This document shows, piece after piece, positions 1 through 6,547 of a stretch of DNA of 14,490 bases. A program made the position numbers and the translations under genes. Below the pieces are notes generated by a model. That model was given only the letters and a program-made list of their open reading frames with translations. It ran no database searches and had not been told where the DNA came from. Numbering within the stretch: the first letter of the stretch is position 1; the number at the start of each line of letters is the position of its first letter. The DNA comes from an uncultured Ignavibacteriota bacterium (GTDB lineage Bacteria; Bacteroidota; Ignavibacteria; Tepidaquicellales; Tepidaquicellaceae): assembly GCA_937915485.1 (NCBI GenBank), contig CALGII010000227.1:1-14490 (forward strand). The letters are read 5' to 3'.

Positions 1-2
1 AT

Positions 3-60
3 AAACCGTTGAAACGGTTTTGCGTTATCGTTATTACTGTCCCAAGGCTGAAGCCTTGGG
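3..60. repeat. Pair of GA-loop palindromes (REP-like)
   Basis: Two perfect short hairpins lie 20 nt apart. The first (3-20) has 8-bp arms AAACCGTT/AACGGTTT around GA. The second (41-60) has 9-bp arms CCCAAGGCT/AGCCTTGGG, also around GA, and is followed by GCTAGGCCGG. The shared GA loop and the pairing resemble REP/BIME-type elements moved by IS200-like REP-associated transposases. No such transposase gene is in the window. An ORF can be read through this block, but its translation is just repeat sequence, so I do not call a gene. Confidence 0.65.
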
Positions 61-147
61 CTAGGCCGGAGAGCATTCGCAGTTTACACAGATTGAATAT
101 TCGTACAAGTTCCGGATATTATTATTTGCAAATGTTTGCATTTTACG

Positions 148-331
148 GGTTACGAAGCCGGGGCTTCGTAACCAGATGGAGATTTGCGGGTTACGAAGCC
201 GGGGCTTCGTAACCAGATGAAGATTTGCGGGTTACGAAGCCGGGGCTTCTTAACCGGATAGAGATTGTTGTTATTTGCAGGTTTCGAAACCGGGGCTTCG
301 TAACCGGAAGAAAAGCCGGGGTTTCGTGACC
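148..331. repeat. Tandem palindromic repeat array, about 4.5 units
   Basis: The core is a 26-nt hairpin made of GGTTACGAAGCC and its complement around a GG loop. Perfect copies sit at 148-173 and 189-214. A copy with one substitution is at 230-255, a more diverged copy at 280-305, and a half copy at about 315-331. The first three units repeat every 41 bp and also share the linker (AGATG then ATTTGCG), so the whole unit was duplicated. The array ends only a few bases beyond the stop codon of the flavoprotein gene on the minus strand, where the hairpins could act as a transcript end or 3' stabiliser (inference). Together with the palindromes at 3-60 it fills the gene-free interval 1-335. Confidence 0.85.
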
Positions 332-335
332 GGAA

Positions 336-1259
336 TCAAAAGCGTTCTTCTGTAAGTTTTCTGTTCACCATTGAACCGGCGAGATTCCCGCTGTACACTG
401 CGTTCGCTACAGTACGCAGCGCGGAGGAATTATCGCCGCAGGCATATACGCCTTCGACTGTAGTTTGCTGAAAGGCGTCAATTTTTATATGACCCGTTTC
501 AGTCAGTTCACACCCCAGTGATGCAGGGATATCCGAATGCTGTTCAAATTTTACAACCGCGTAAACGGCGTCAAATTTCATCTTCTCCGCGCCCCTGAAA
601 TGAATGTTTTTAACGTGGCCGTTTTCGTGTTCGATTTCCGTAATTTCATTTTCAATAATTTTTATGCCGCGTTTATTCAGCGCGGATATCTGTCGGTCGT
701 CAAAATCAGACTTGCCCAATGTTAAAATTGTCAAATCGTCTGTCAGATTGCTGACAAGAGACGAGAGATGAAACGCTTTTTCTCCGTTTGCCATTACAGC
801 CGTTCTTTTTCCCCGGAATTCGTATCCGTGGCAATAAGGACAATGGATGACCGAGATGCCCCAGCACTGTGAGAAGCCTTCAATACCGGGCATTAAATCT
901 TTTATGCCGGATGCGAAAATCAGTTTTTCGGCGGTGAATTCTTCTCCGTCCTTAGTAACAACCGTGAATCCTTTTTCCGTTTTCCTACCTGCAGACGCGA
1001 CGGTCGAAACGAACGTAACGGTTTCGTACCTGAGTACCTGTTCTTTTGCTTTTGCCGCGATAACGGCGGGTTTTTCCCCGTCCTGTGTTATGAAATTGTG
1101 GGAATGCGGAGTCTGCCTGTTGCAGGGCTGACCGCTGTCGATTATTAAAACTTTTTTCATCGAGCGGCCCAGCGCCATTGCCGCCGATAGTCCCGCATAA
1201 CTACCGCCGATGATTATTACGTCGTATGTTTTCAAGTTTGTTATTATTGTTTCCGCCAT
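336..1259 (-). CDS. Thioredoxin-reductase-like FAD disulfide oxidoreductase
   Basis: This 307-residue protein has the two-nucleotide-fold layout of the low-molecular-weight thioredoxin reductase family. An N-terminal FAD motif GGSYAGLSAA is at residues 18-27, a redox pair C140-P-Y-C143 followed by HGYE, and a C-terminal FAD-contact segment ACGDN. Length is normal for the family. Two points set it apart from housekeeping TrxB. The redox motif is CPYC-HGYE rather than CATC, a form found in TrxR-like oxidoreductases that often do not use thioredoxin. The expected NADPH-binding glycine motif after it is degenerate (residues 155-164 read VMANGEKAFH). Substrate and reductant are therefore uncertain. 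The ATG start at 1259 lies about 10 residues before the FAD strand. It is 112 bp downstream of the lipocalin-like gene and ends beside the palindrome array. A TATAAT-like hexamer at 1275-1270 on the minus strand could be a -10 box, but I see no convincing -35. Confidence 0.85.
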   Translation of the reverse strand: MAETIITNLKTYDVIIIGGSYAGLSAAMALGRSMKKVLIIDSGQPCNRQTPHSHNFITQDGEKPAVIAAKAKEQVLRYETVTFVSTVASAGRKTEKGFTVVTKDGEEFTAEKLIFASGIKDLMPGIEGFSQCWGISVIHCPYCHGYEFRGKRTAVMANGEKAFHLSSLVSNLTDDLTILTLGKSDFDDRQISALNKRGIKIIENEITEIEHENGHVKNIHFRGAEKMKFDAVYAVVKFEQHSDIPASLGCELTETGHIKIDAFQQTTVEGVYACGDNSSALRTVANAVYSGNLAGSMVNRKLTEERF

Positions 1260-1371
1260 TTTTAAAAGTATTATAACCGTAACAATACTATTATAATATA
1301 GTTCATCGGGAGAACCGGTCAGTTATTATGTAGTTTGGAAACCAAGTCGGGGGGCAGCCGTTATTGCGGAG

Positions 1372-1794
1372 TTACTTATAATTTCCCGGAGCAAATGTAA
1401 TGTTCAGCAGAACCTTACCGGAAGCGTAATTTACGTTCAGTACTTTGTCGCCGATTGAAACTATACTCATCCTGTCTTCATCGTCTGTTCCTTTATCGAA
1501 TACGATAACATTATCATCGGTAAGTTCCCAGGTTCCCGTTTCAGCGCCGGAGTCATCTTTAATCGGCTCGTCGTCTTCGATATAAACGTATTTGCCATTT
1601 TTCTGAAACTCCATGAAGACATAAAAATCATTTCCCTTTCTGCCGTCTTCCGTGTAGGAAGTGGAAAGCCATTTCCTGCATAATGCTTCCCTGACGGAAA
1701 GTTGCCCGGTCACGGTTTGCGTGGTATCCTGCGAGAACGCGATACCTGAAAGCGTCACGAGAAAAACTGCCGCGAGTATTATTCTTTTTGCCAT
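1372..1794 (-). CDS. Secreted lipocalin-like protein
   Basis: This 140-residue protein starts with a cleavable signal peptide (about residues 1-21, ending IAFSQ). The mature part is one small beta-rich domain: a start near C39-R-K-W, then FMEFQKNGKYVYIEDD, GTWELTDDN, and a closing strand KVLLNITF. This order of G-x-Y and G-x-W strands is like lipocalin-like domains of Bacteroidota secreted proteins. No ligand residues can be named. It is the last gene of a three-gene minus-strand run, 15 nt after the beta-barrel gene, and probably shares its transcript. The leader is AT-rich without a Shine-Dalgarno site. The fold assignment is by eye from strand pattern, so the function is open; it could be a periplasmic carrier or an accessory of the barrel. 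Confidence 0.6.
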   Translation of the reverse strand: MAKRIILAAVFLVTLSGIAFSQDTTQTVTGQLSVREALCRKWLSTSYTEDGRKGNDFYVFMEFQKNGKYVYIEDDEPIKDDSGAETGTWELTDDNVIVFDKGTDDEDRMSIVSIGDKVLNVNYASGKVLLNITFAPGNYK

Positions 1795-1809
1795 TTTATA
1801 AAATTAATA

Positions 1810-2775
1810 TCAGTCGTCGAGATTTTCGATGTAGTAAACTAAATTGATTCCGACGAGAAAAGAGCCGGGTGCATTCGTACCGATTCCAGAATATGGAAAA
1901 TTCATTTTCACGAGCGGCGTCAGCCTGATATACGTCAGCGGATAGTACGTGTACGAAGCGGTAAGCCCGAAAGAATTTTCATCCGAGTCCTGCACGCTCT
2001 TTTCGTCAATACTGTGATTTCCCTGAATGAAACCCGCGAAGGCAAGCGATACTGAACTTTTCATATTAATAAGATAGTTCATAGTCAGAGCGTAATTAAG
2101 TCTTTCGCCAAGTTGCCTTTTAAATGAATTCGTGAGCGGCTGGTTGTAGTATTCGTTATAAGTCTTGCTGAAACTGTGAAGCCAACTTAAGTCCGCTCCA
2201 AACTGGAATTTATTTTTCAGAATTGTTTTGATGAAAGAGACGCCGAGCATCGCCGTGTAGAATCCTTTTCCGGTTATGTCTATTTCGCTGTCCGCTTTAT
2301 CGTCCGACTTGCCTGTGGGAAGAGTCATTCCGAAAGTAACCGCGAGGTACGGAGTCTTCTCGTCCATCTTTGTTTTTTTGTTCACGGTATAAAGGCTGTA
2401 CTCGTGAAATATCTCGTATCTGCCGCTGAATACTACGTCGCCGATTCCCGACCCGCTCGAAGGAAGCCCTGCCAGTTCGTTTCTGTTGATTACGAACGGT
2501 ACCGATACGCCCGCCTGAAGATGTTTATTGAACCTGTAAGCGGCGGAAAAGGATGGCGTCATCTGCCAGTTGGTTTGTTTCGTTTTAATCCATTCGCTGC
2601 CCGAATCCCAGACGCCGTTAAAGTTGTCCCACTTATACCCCGCGCTGAAGAGCGCTTTCTTGTTCAGCGAAAGCACCGCGATGTCGTAAACACCTCCGCC
2701 GCAGCATATTTGAGAACGCAACTGTCCTGCAGTGAACAGAGAAGCAAGAATTATTATGAAGATTATTTTTTTCAT
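1810..2775 (-). CDS. Outer-membrane beta-barrel protein (transporter-like)
   Basis: This 321-residue protein has a signal peptide (about residues 1-22) followed directly by I-C24-C25-G-G-G. The rest alternates aromatic and polar residues like a beta-barrel. It includes SGSGIGDVVFSGRYEIF and PYLAVTFGMTLPTGKS, the GxGD...Y and LPTG signatures of the Phenol_MetA_deg/transporter-like barrel group. Later strands include FQFGADLSWLHSF and FGLTASYTYYPLTYIRLTPLV. It begins 1 nt after the stop of the upstream lipoprotein gene (TAA-A-ATG), so translation is probably coupled. Location is presumably the outer membrane. The cargo is not evident. The Cys-Cys pair at the mature N-terminus and the Met/His-rich lipoprotein partner suggest a metal-related role, but this is inference. 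Confidence 0.72.
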   Translation of the reverse strand: MKKIIFIIILASLFTAGQLRSQICCGGGVYDIAVLSLNKKALFSAGYKWDNFNGVWDSGSEWIKTKQTNWQMTPSFSAAYRFNKHLQAGVSVPFVINRNELAGLPSSGSGIGDVVFSGRYEIFHEYSLYTVNKKTKMDEKTPYLAVTFGMTLPTGKSDDKADSEIDITGKGFYTAMLGVSFIKTILKNKFQFGADLSWLHSFSKTYNEYYNQPLTNSFKRQLGERLNYALTMNYLINMKSSVSLAFAGFIQGNHSIDEKSVQDSDENSFGLTASYTYYPLTYIRLTPLVKMNFPYSGIGTNAPGSFLVGINLVYYIENLDD

Positions 2776-2776
2776 T

Positions 2777-3586
2777 TTACCTCACGTCAAATATAAAATA
2801 GAATGTCGGCGTCGGAGATATGAACTGATTGTTTACTTCTATTGAATCATAAAGATACCATTCCCCCGCCATCGTGTAATTCGCCTTTCCCTGATAATGC
2901 CCGTTCCCGAGAAAAACAGGATTCGTGTTATTGCTTGAACCGTGACCGTGAGAAGGCATCCAGGGCTTGATGTACATCTTTGCCGAATCAACTTCGTTGT
3001 AAGTAATCTGGTCGTCTGAACTGTGCAGAATGCACTTGAAGTCATTAAGACCTATCTTCGCGTCCTTTCCTGATATGACGGTCAGCAAATACAGTGTAGT
3101 GCTTCCCTGAGGCAGCCAGAAGCGCATCTGATTATTCGGATTCTGCACCACGTCAAAATTTCTGTGCCTGATGAAGCTGCCGTCGTTATAACCGTAATCC
3201 CCGTACCAGAAAGACGTCGATGAATCGGATAGCATGATGTATGAGGCATAGCCCGTAAAGAGACCGTCAGCGTCGTTGAAATAAAATTTCTTACTGACGG
3301 GCGTGCCGTGCCCCGGTCCCGCGGTGTGGTACATTACGGGAATGTAATTGACGTAACCCGTCTTTTGTTCCGCGCCGTTCAAGAAGACCTTGAAACCGAT
3401 TTCGTTATAACCTACAAGCAATGCGGCACCCGTCTTGCTGTAAAACTCGTACGTCATTCCCGCGGAATCTACGGTGAACAATTTTGTATAATTCGGGTTC
3501 ACAGGAGTTTCCGTATTCACGGGATTGTCCTTGCCGCACGAATAAAAAAATACAGCAGCAATTAGCAGCAATAATATTTTTTTCAT
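2777..3586 (-). CDS. Lipoprotein with duplicated Met/His-Gly (YtkA/FixH-like) motifs
   Basis: This 269-residue protein starts with a lipoprotein signal peptide ending FFYSC, with the lipidated Cys at 17, then a short linker. Two related halves follow. Half 1 (about 45-135) has YIPVMYHTAGPGHGTP (M85, H87, H93) and then GLFTGYASYIML. Half 2 (about 180-258) has YIKPWMPSHGHGSS (M210, H213, H215) and then GHYQGKANYTMAGEWYLYDS. The Met-Pro-x-His-Gly-His-Gly element followed by a G-x-Y-x-G...M-x-G-x-W strand pair is typical of YtkA-like/FixH-type immunoglobulin-like domains, some linked to copper handling. Tandem duplication within one lipoprotein is notable. It is the first gene of the cassette with the beta-barrel (1 nt apart) and the lipocalin-like gene, and is separated from the upstream lipoprotein gene by a terminator. 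Confidence 0.68.
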   Translation of the reverse strand: MKKILLLLIAAVFFYSCGKDNPVNTETPVNPNYTKLFTVDSAGMTYEFYSKTGAALLVGYNEIGFKVFLNGAEQKTGYVNYIPVMYHTAGPGHGTPVSKKFYFNDADGLFTGYASYIMLSDSSTSFWYGDYGYNDGSFIRHRNFDVVQNPNNQMRFWLPQGSTTLYLLTVISGKDAKIGLNDFKCILHSSDDQITYNEVDSAKMYIKPWMPSHGHGSSNNTNPVFLGNGHYQGKANYTMAGEWYLYDSIEVNNQFISPTPTFYFIFDVR

Positions 3587-3689
3587 ATCCGAATAAAAAG
3601 TTGATATGCAATATAGTTATAATTGTTCAATAATTAAACAGCCGGAATGAAAAAGGGTTGCTTTTTTATGAATTTTACACTTTTATGAA

Positions 3690-3716
3690 AAAGCGGGGTT
3701 GCTTTTACCCCGCTTT
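3690..3716 (-). terminator. Rho-independent terminator
   Basis: On the minus strand, 10-bp arms AAAGCGGGGT/ACCCCGCTTT enclose a 7-nt loop and are followed by a T run. It lies 38 nt after the stop codon of the lipoprotein gene at 3754-4623, separating that gene from the three-gene envelope cassette. Confidence 0.85.
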
Positions 3717-3753
3717 ATAATGGTTAATTGATATCTGCTGAATGTCGAAAAAA

Positions 3754-4623
3754 TCAGAATTTCGAGATATTTATCGCTCTGCTTAGGAGACCTGATATTA
3801 TGCTTATTCCCATCATCTGGTCTGACCGGACGACGGTACCGAAAATCACGTTCGTAGTAGTCGAACCCGATGTTGATTTATAGTTCACTATCCATAAATC
3901 GTTCGGAAATCCAATGAGACTTTGTATGTATTCAGGTAAATCGAGTCGAAGCGTGCCTAATGCCGGAATCAGGAACATATTCACCGTTTTTTCCGAGCCC
4001 GAAGGAGCGCCGTTCAGGAACGTGCTTCCGTTCGACGTGCTTGACCTCGGCGTGAAAGACGAGTCGAAGCGTATAACGGGATTTGACGAGTAACTGTAAC
4101 CGTAAGCGACGTCGCTGTTCACGAGGCTGTCCTTATTAGTGCTTATGTTGAAATTGGAATTATTAATTAAAGTCAGCGCTCCCGAGACAATATTCCTCGC
4201 CGACGTATCCTGAATCAGATTCAGAATCGTATTGAAATTAAATGCAGCGGTGAGTTCTATGCAGTCCCTTGCGCCCGGAGTCGGGTTCGGCGTATATACC
4301 GCGAGATCGTTGGAGCCCGTTTTCTTGAAGATATACAGCCACGCGCCTATGTTATTCGGGTCCGTGATTCCCGACGAGAGCGATATATCGGTTTTTCCGG
4401 CGTCCTCGCCCGAGTAAAGCACGTTCTTTCCGAAAATCATAACGAGTTTCGCACCGGAATATTTTCTCTGCGCCTGCGCGAAAGCCGAATCGATCCTGTC
4501 TTTCGCCGTGACCTTGTTGTTGACGATGTCGTTTATAATTGTTTCAGTCTCGCTGCAGGAATAAATCCCCGAAAGAGAAATTCCGAACGCGAGTGCAAGA
4601 AATAGATTTAATAATTTCCTCAT
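3754..4623 (-). CDS. Unrecognised lipoprotein
   Basis: I do not recognise the family of this 289-residue protein. It has a hydrophobic N-terminus with a lipobox-like SGIYSC, the lipidated Cys at 23, followed by an acidic/Thr stretch (SETETII). The mature part is rich in Ser, Asn and Thr. It contains a short Ala/Gln-rich helix (about 47-56), a hydrophobic AKLVMIFGKNVLY strand, an AWLYIFKK strand, and a long Ser/Asn-rich middle with no catalytic motif. The C-terminal half (NMFLIPALGTLRLDLPEYIQ, LWIVNYKS) looks like a beta domain. It is probably membrane-anchored on the periplasmic side or exported to the surface. It is followed by a terminator and preceded by the tRNA-Ala gene and its terminator, so it appears to be a single-gene unit. 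Confidence 0.7.
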   Translation of the reverse strand: MRKLLNLFLALAFGISLSGIYSCSETETIINDIVNNKVTAKDRIDSAFAQAQRKYSGAKLVMIFGKNVLYSGEDAGKTDISLSSGITDPNNIGAWLYIFKKTGSNDLAVYTPNPTPGARDCIELTAAFNFNTILNLIQDTSARNIVSGALTLINNSNFNISTNKDSLVNSDVAYGYSYSSNPVIRFDSSFTPRSSTSNGSTFLNGAPSGSEKTVNMFLIPALGTLRLDLPEYIQSLIGFPNDLWIVNYKSTSGSTTTNVIFGTVVRSDQMMGISIISGLLSRAINISKF

Positions 4624-4713
4624 TAGTCTGTCCTTTTATTTTCTTAGAGGCAATATAAGTAAAATGAAAAATACTTGAAGTTGTAAAGGGAATGCAAAAG
4701 ATATCCAAAAGCA

Positions 4714-4741
4714 AAAGCCCCGCAAATAATTGCAGGGCTTT
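4714..4741 (-). terminator. Terminator of tRNA-Ala
   Basis: On the minus strand a 12-bp stem (AAAGCCCTGCAA with TTGCGGGGCTTT, one G-T pair) and a 4-nt loop are followed by TTTTGCTTTT. It begins 7 nt past the 3' end of the tRNA. Confidence 0.88.
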
Positions 4742-4747
4742 AAAGTT

Positions 4748-4821
<74 letters not shown>

Positions 4822-4907
4822 GAACAAACAAAATTACCTAATCACTGACCGAAATTCAATTCTATTCCAATCGCCGTTTGGATTTCCGGTACGGAGAAAA
4901 CGGACAG

Positions 4908-4933
4908 AATCATTCCTTGAATAAAGAATGATT
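4908..4933 (-). terminator. Possible weak terminator hairpin after the receiver gene
   Basis: 8-bp arms AATCATTC/GAATGATT enclose a 10-nt loop, 14 nt beyond the stop of the receiver gene. The stem is AT-rich and there is no clean T run, so it may only be a 3'-end structure. Confidence 0.3.
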
Positions 4934-4947
4934 TGTAAATCCGGTTG

Positions 4948-5337
4948 TTAAGCCTTGTTAAGGGCAGGCTCCGTTACGAGTTCCCTGACGAGATTGCTGA
5001 GTTCCCTGATAGCGAAAGGTTTAGAAAGATAATGCGTGCATCCTCCGTTGAGAAACTCCTCCCTGTCGCCTGACATCGCGTATGCCGTAAGCGCCACGAT
5101 GGGAGTATTCTCATAACCTTTTATTTTTCTTATCAAGCCGGCAGTCTGCACTCCTCCGATACCCGGCAATCCGATGTCGAGAAGGATTACGTCGTATTTG
5201 TTCTTACCGACGAATTCAACCGCTTCTTCTCCTGTGCTGACAATATCAATTTCGTAACTACCCTTTAATACCTGATATGTTACTAATGCGGAGAATTCGT
5301 CATCCTCTACCAATAGCAATTTATATGTGTTCCCCAT
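4948..5337 (-). CDS. Stand-alone response-regulator receiver protein
   Basis: A single receiver (REC) domain makes up the whole protein, about 129 residues. Numbered from MGNTYK, it has the acidic pair D12-D13, the phosphoacceptor D54 in ILLDIGLPG, T84 in ALTAYAM, and K106 in YLSKPF. All five conserved positions are intact, so phosphorylation is expected. No DNA-binding or enzymatic output domain follows; the chain ends 20-odd residues after the last helix. I prefer the ATG at 5337; an in-frame ATG at 5352 would add only MQYCG and lacks support. The GC-THYLSKPF ending is like receivers paired with hybrid histidine kinases, so it may act as a phosphorelay shuttle or protein-binding switch. No kinase gene is in the window. 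It is divergent from the sdh operon, sharing a 0.2-kb intergenic region. Confidence 0.9.
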   Translation of the reverse strand: MGNTYKLLLVEDDEFSALVTYQVLKGSYEIDIVSTGEEAVEFVGKNKYDVILLDIGLPGIGGVQTAGLIRKIKGYENTPIVALTAYAMSGDREEFLNGGCTHYLSKPFAIRELSNLVRELVTEPALNKA

Positions 5338-5417
5338 ACCGCAATATTGCACAAAATTCAGAATAAATTCAATTTACAAATTCGTCGATTCGGAGGACAA
5401 ATAAACTCACGGATAAT

Positions 5418-5429
5418 CCGCGTACGCGG
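5418..5429. promoter_or_regulatory. 12-bp palindrome in the sdh/receiver divergent region
   Basis: The perfect palindrome CCGCGTACGCGG is a GC island inside a very AT-rich divergent intergenic region (5338-5551), 122 bp upstream of sdhC. It could be an operator for the sdh operon or the receiver gene. There is no direct evidence of a binding protein, and I see no clear promoter hexamers nearby. Confidence 0.3.
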
Positions 5430-5551
5430 TATAAATTTTTGTCATAAAATGAATTAATGTGCTTTAATTTTCATTCTAATTTTTTAAATTCAAATTAATA
5501 CCTCATCGGTTCCGTAAATTTTAAAATTGTTTAAATTATAAAATATTTTTT

Positions 5552-5944
5552 ATGGCAAACCAAACGGCTATATCTTTCTTTTCCCGGTGGCTCGAAGTTC
5601 TATTCAATTACAGAAAACATACCGGCAGCTGGGCGTGGATACTGCACAGAATCACGGGACTCGGGCTGACAATCTACATTATGATTCACATAATAGCGTT
5701 AACCGGGCTTCTGAAGGGCGAAGCGGCTTTCAACGAAGAGATGGCATTGTTCACATCACCTGTTTTCCTGTTCGGCGAATGGCTTCTTGGCGCCCTCGTT
5801 ATGTTTCATTCACTCAACGGAGTAAGGATTGCGCTTGTTGACTTCGGTAACGGGGCAAGATACCACAAACGGATTCTCGCATTCGTGTACGTTCTCGGCG
5901 TACTTATGGTCGCGGGGATGGCGTATCTGATATTCTTACATTAA
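5552..5944 (+). CDS. sdhC: Succinate dehydrogenase membrane anchor subunit C (cytochrome b)
   Basis: This 130-residue integral membrane protein has three transmembrane helices (about 35-55, 72-90, 108-128). The N-terminal region ends in WAWILHRITGLG (H32-R33), the signature of SdhC. H46 lies in the first helix. H86 in FHSLNGVRIALVDFG matches the axial heme ligand in the conserved H-x3-G-x-R motif of SdhC. With SdhD it anchors the catalytic dimer, carries heme b and forms the quinone site. The ATG at 5552 follows an AT-rich leader without a Shine-Dalgarno site. It is the first gene of the operon, 24 nt before sdhD. Confidence 0.93.
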   Translation: MANQTAISFFSRWLEVLFNYRKHTGSWAWILHRITGLGLTIYIMIHIIALTGLLKGEAAFNEEMALFTSPVFLFGEWLLGALVMFHSLNGVRIALVDFGNGARYHKRILAFVYVLGVLMVAGMAYLIFLH

Positions 5945-5968
5945 AAATCAAAAGAAAATATAAAACAG

Positions 5969-6325
5969 ATGAATACATATAAATTTTTCGGTTCAAGGAA
6001 CTCGGGCGCTAAGAACTGGTACTTGCAGCGCATATCGGGAATAATACTCGTGATTGTTTTAATCGGGCATTACGTCCTGATGCACGCTACGCCCGACAGC
6101 GGACACACATACAAAGCCGTGATGGAGAGACTTCACTCGCCTTTCTGGAAAGGCATAGACCTTACATTCGTAACGCTGGGGCTGTGGCACGGATTGAACG
6201 GAACGTGGAACGTGATAAGGGACTATCATCTGAAACCGTGGGTGGCAAATACGATTTATGTTCTGATGATACTGCTGGGGCTGACTTTCTGGTTCATCGG
6301 TTTGAATACGATTTTGTCATTCTGA
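5969..6325 (+). CDS. sdhD: Succinate dehydrogenase membrane anchor subunit D
   Basis: This 118-residue protein has three transmembrane helices (about 23-40, 64-82, 94-115). The start motif WYLQRISGIILV, H34 in helix 1 and H74 in LWHGLNGTWNVIRDY are as expected for SdhD, where the latter His is the heme ligand and the RDY end faces the quinone pocket. SdhC and SdhD together show four intramembrane His candidates (H46 and H86, H34 and H74). This would allow a two-heme, type A-like anchor rather than the one-heme E. coli type; that is inference. The next operon gene is not sdhA directly but the inserted repeat unit, whose left inverted repeat begins 13 nt after this stop codon. Confidence 0.9.
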   Translation: MNTYKFFGSRNSGAKNWYLQRISGIILVIVLIGHYVLMHATPDSGHTYKAVMERLHSPFWKGIDLTFVTLGLWHGLNGTWNVIRDYHLKPWVANTIYVLMILLGLTFWFIGLNTILSF

Positions 6326-6387
6326 TTTTTCATATTAACCACTAAGGCACTAAGAACACGAAGAAGAGCCAAGTAATTTTTAAATAT

Positions 6388-6421
6388 CACTAAGGACACG
6401 AAGAACACTTAGAAATGATTG
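6388..6421 (+). repeat. 34-nt direct repeat, copy 1
   Basis: This copy, beginning CACTAAGGACACGAAG and ending AATGATTG, is identical over 34 nt to the copy at 6487-6520. The upstream sequence is also similar (6354-6387 versus 6453-6486), so a segment of about 68 bp was duplicated with a 99-bp period in the left arm of the GxxExxY unit. Confidence 0.9.
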
Positions 6422-6486
6422 GATTTTGTTTTAATAGATTATGAAATATTTATAGACACGAAGAAGAAACAGGTAGTTTAATATTT

Positions 6487-6520
6487 CACTAAGGACACGA
6501 AGAACACTTAGAAATGATTG
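6487..6520 (+). repeat. 34-nt direct repeat, copy 2
   Basis: Exact second copy of the repeat at 6388-6421. It ends 27 nt before the likely ATG of the GxxExxY gene, so it forms part of that gene's leader. Confidence 0.9.
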
Positions 6521-6547
6521 AAACAATAATTGGACTTTTTTAAGGGT

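Noticed and set aside
9..212. Small protein-coding gene at the left edge
   Set aside because: The frame runs entirely through palindromic repeats, has no ribosome site and encodes repeat-derived sequence.
148..331. CRISPR array
   Set aside because: The units are perfect palindromes and the stretches between them are themselves conserved, unlike unique spacers. There are no cas genes nearby.
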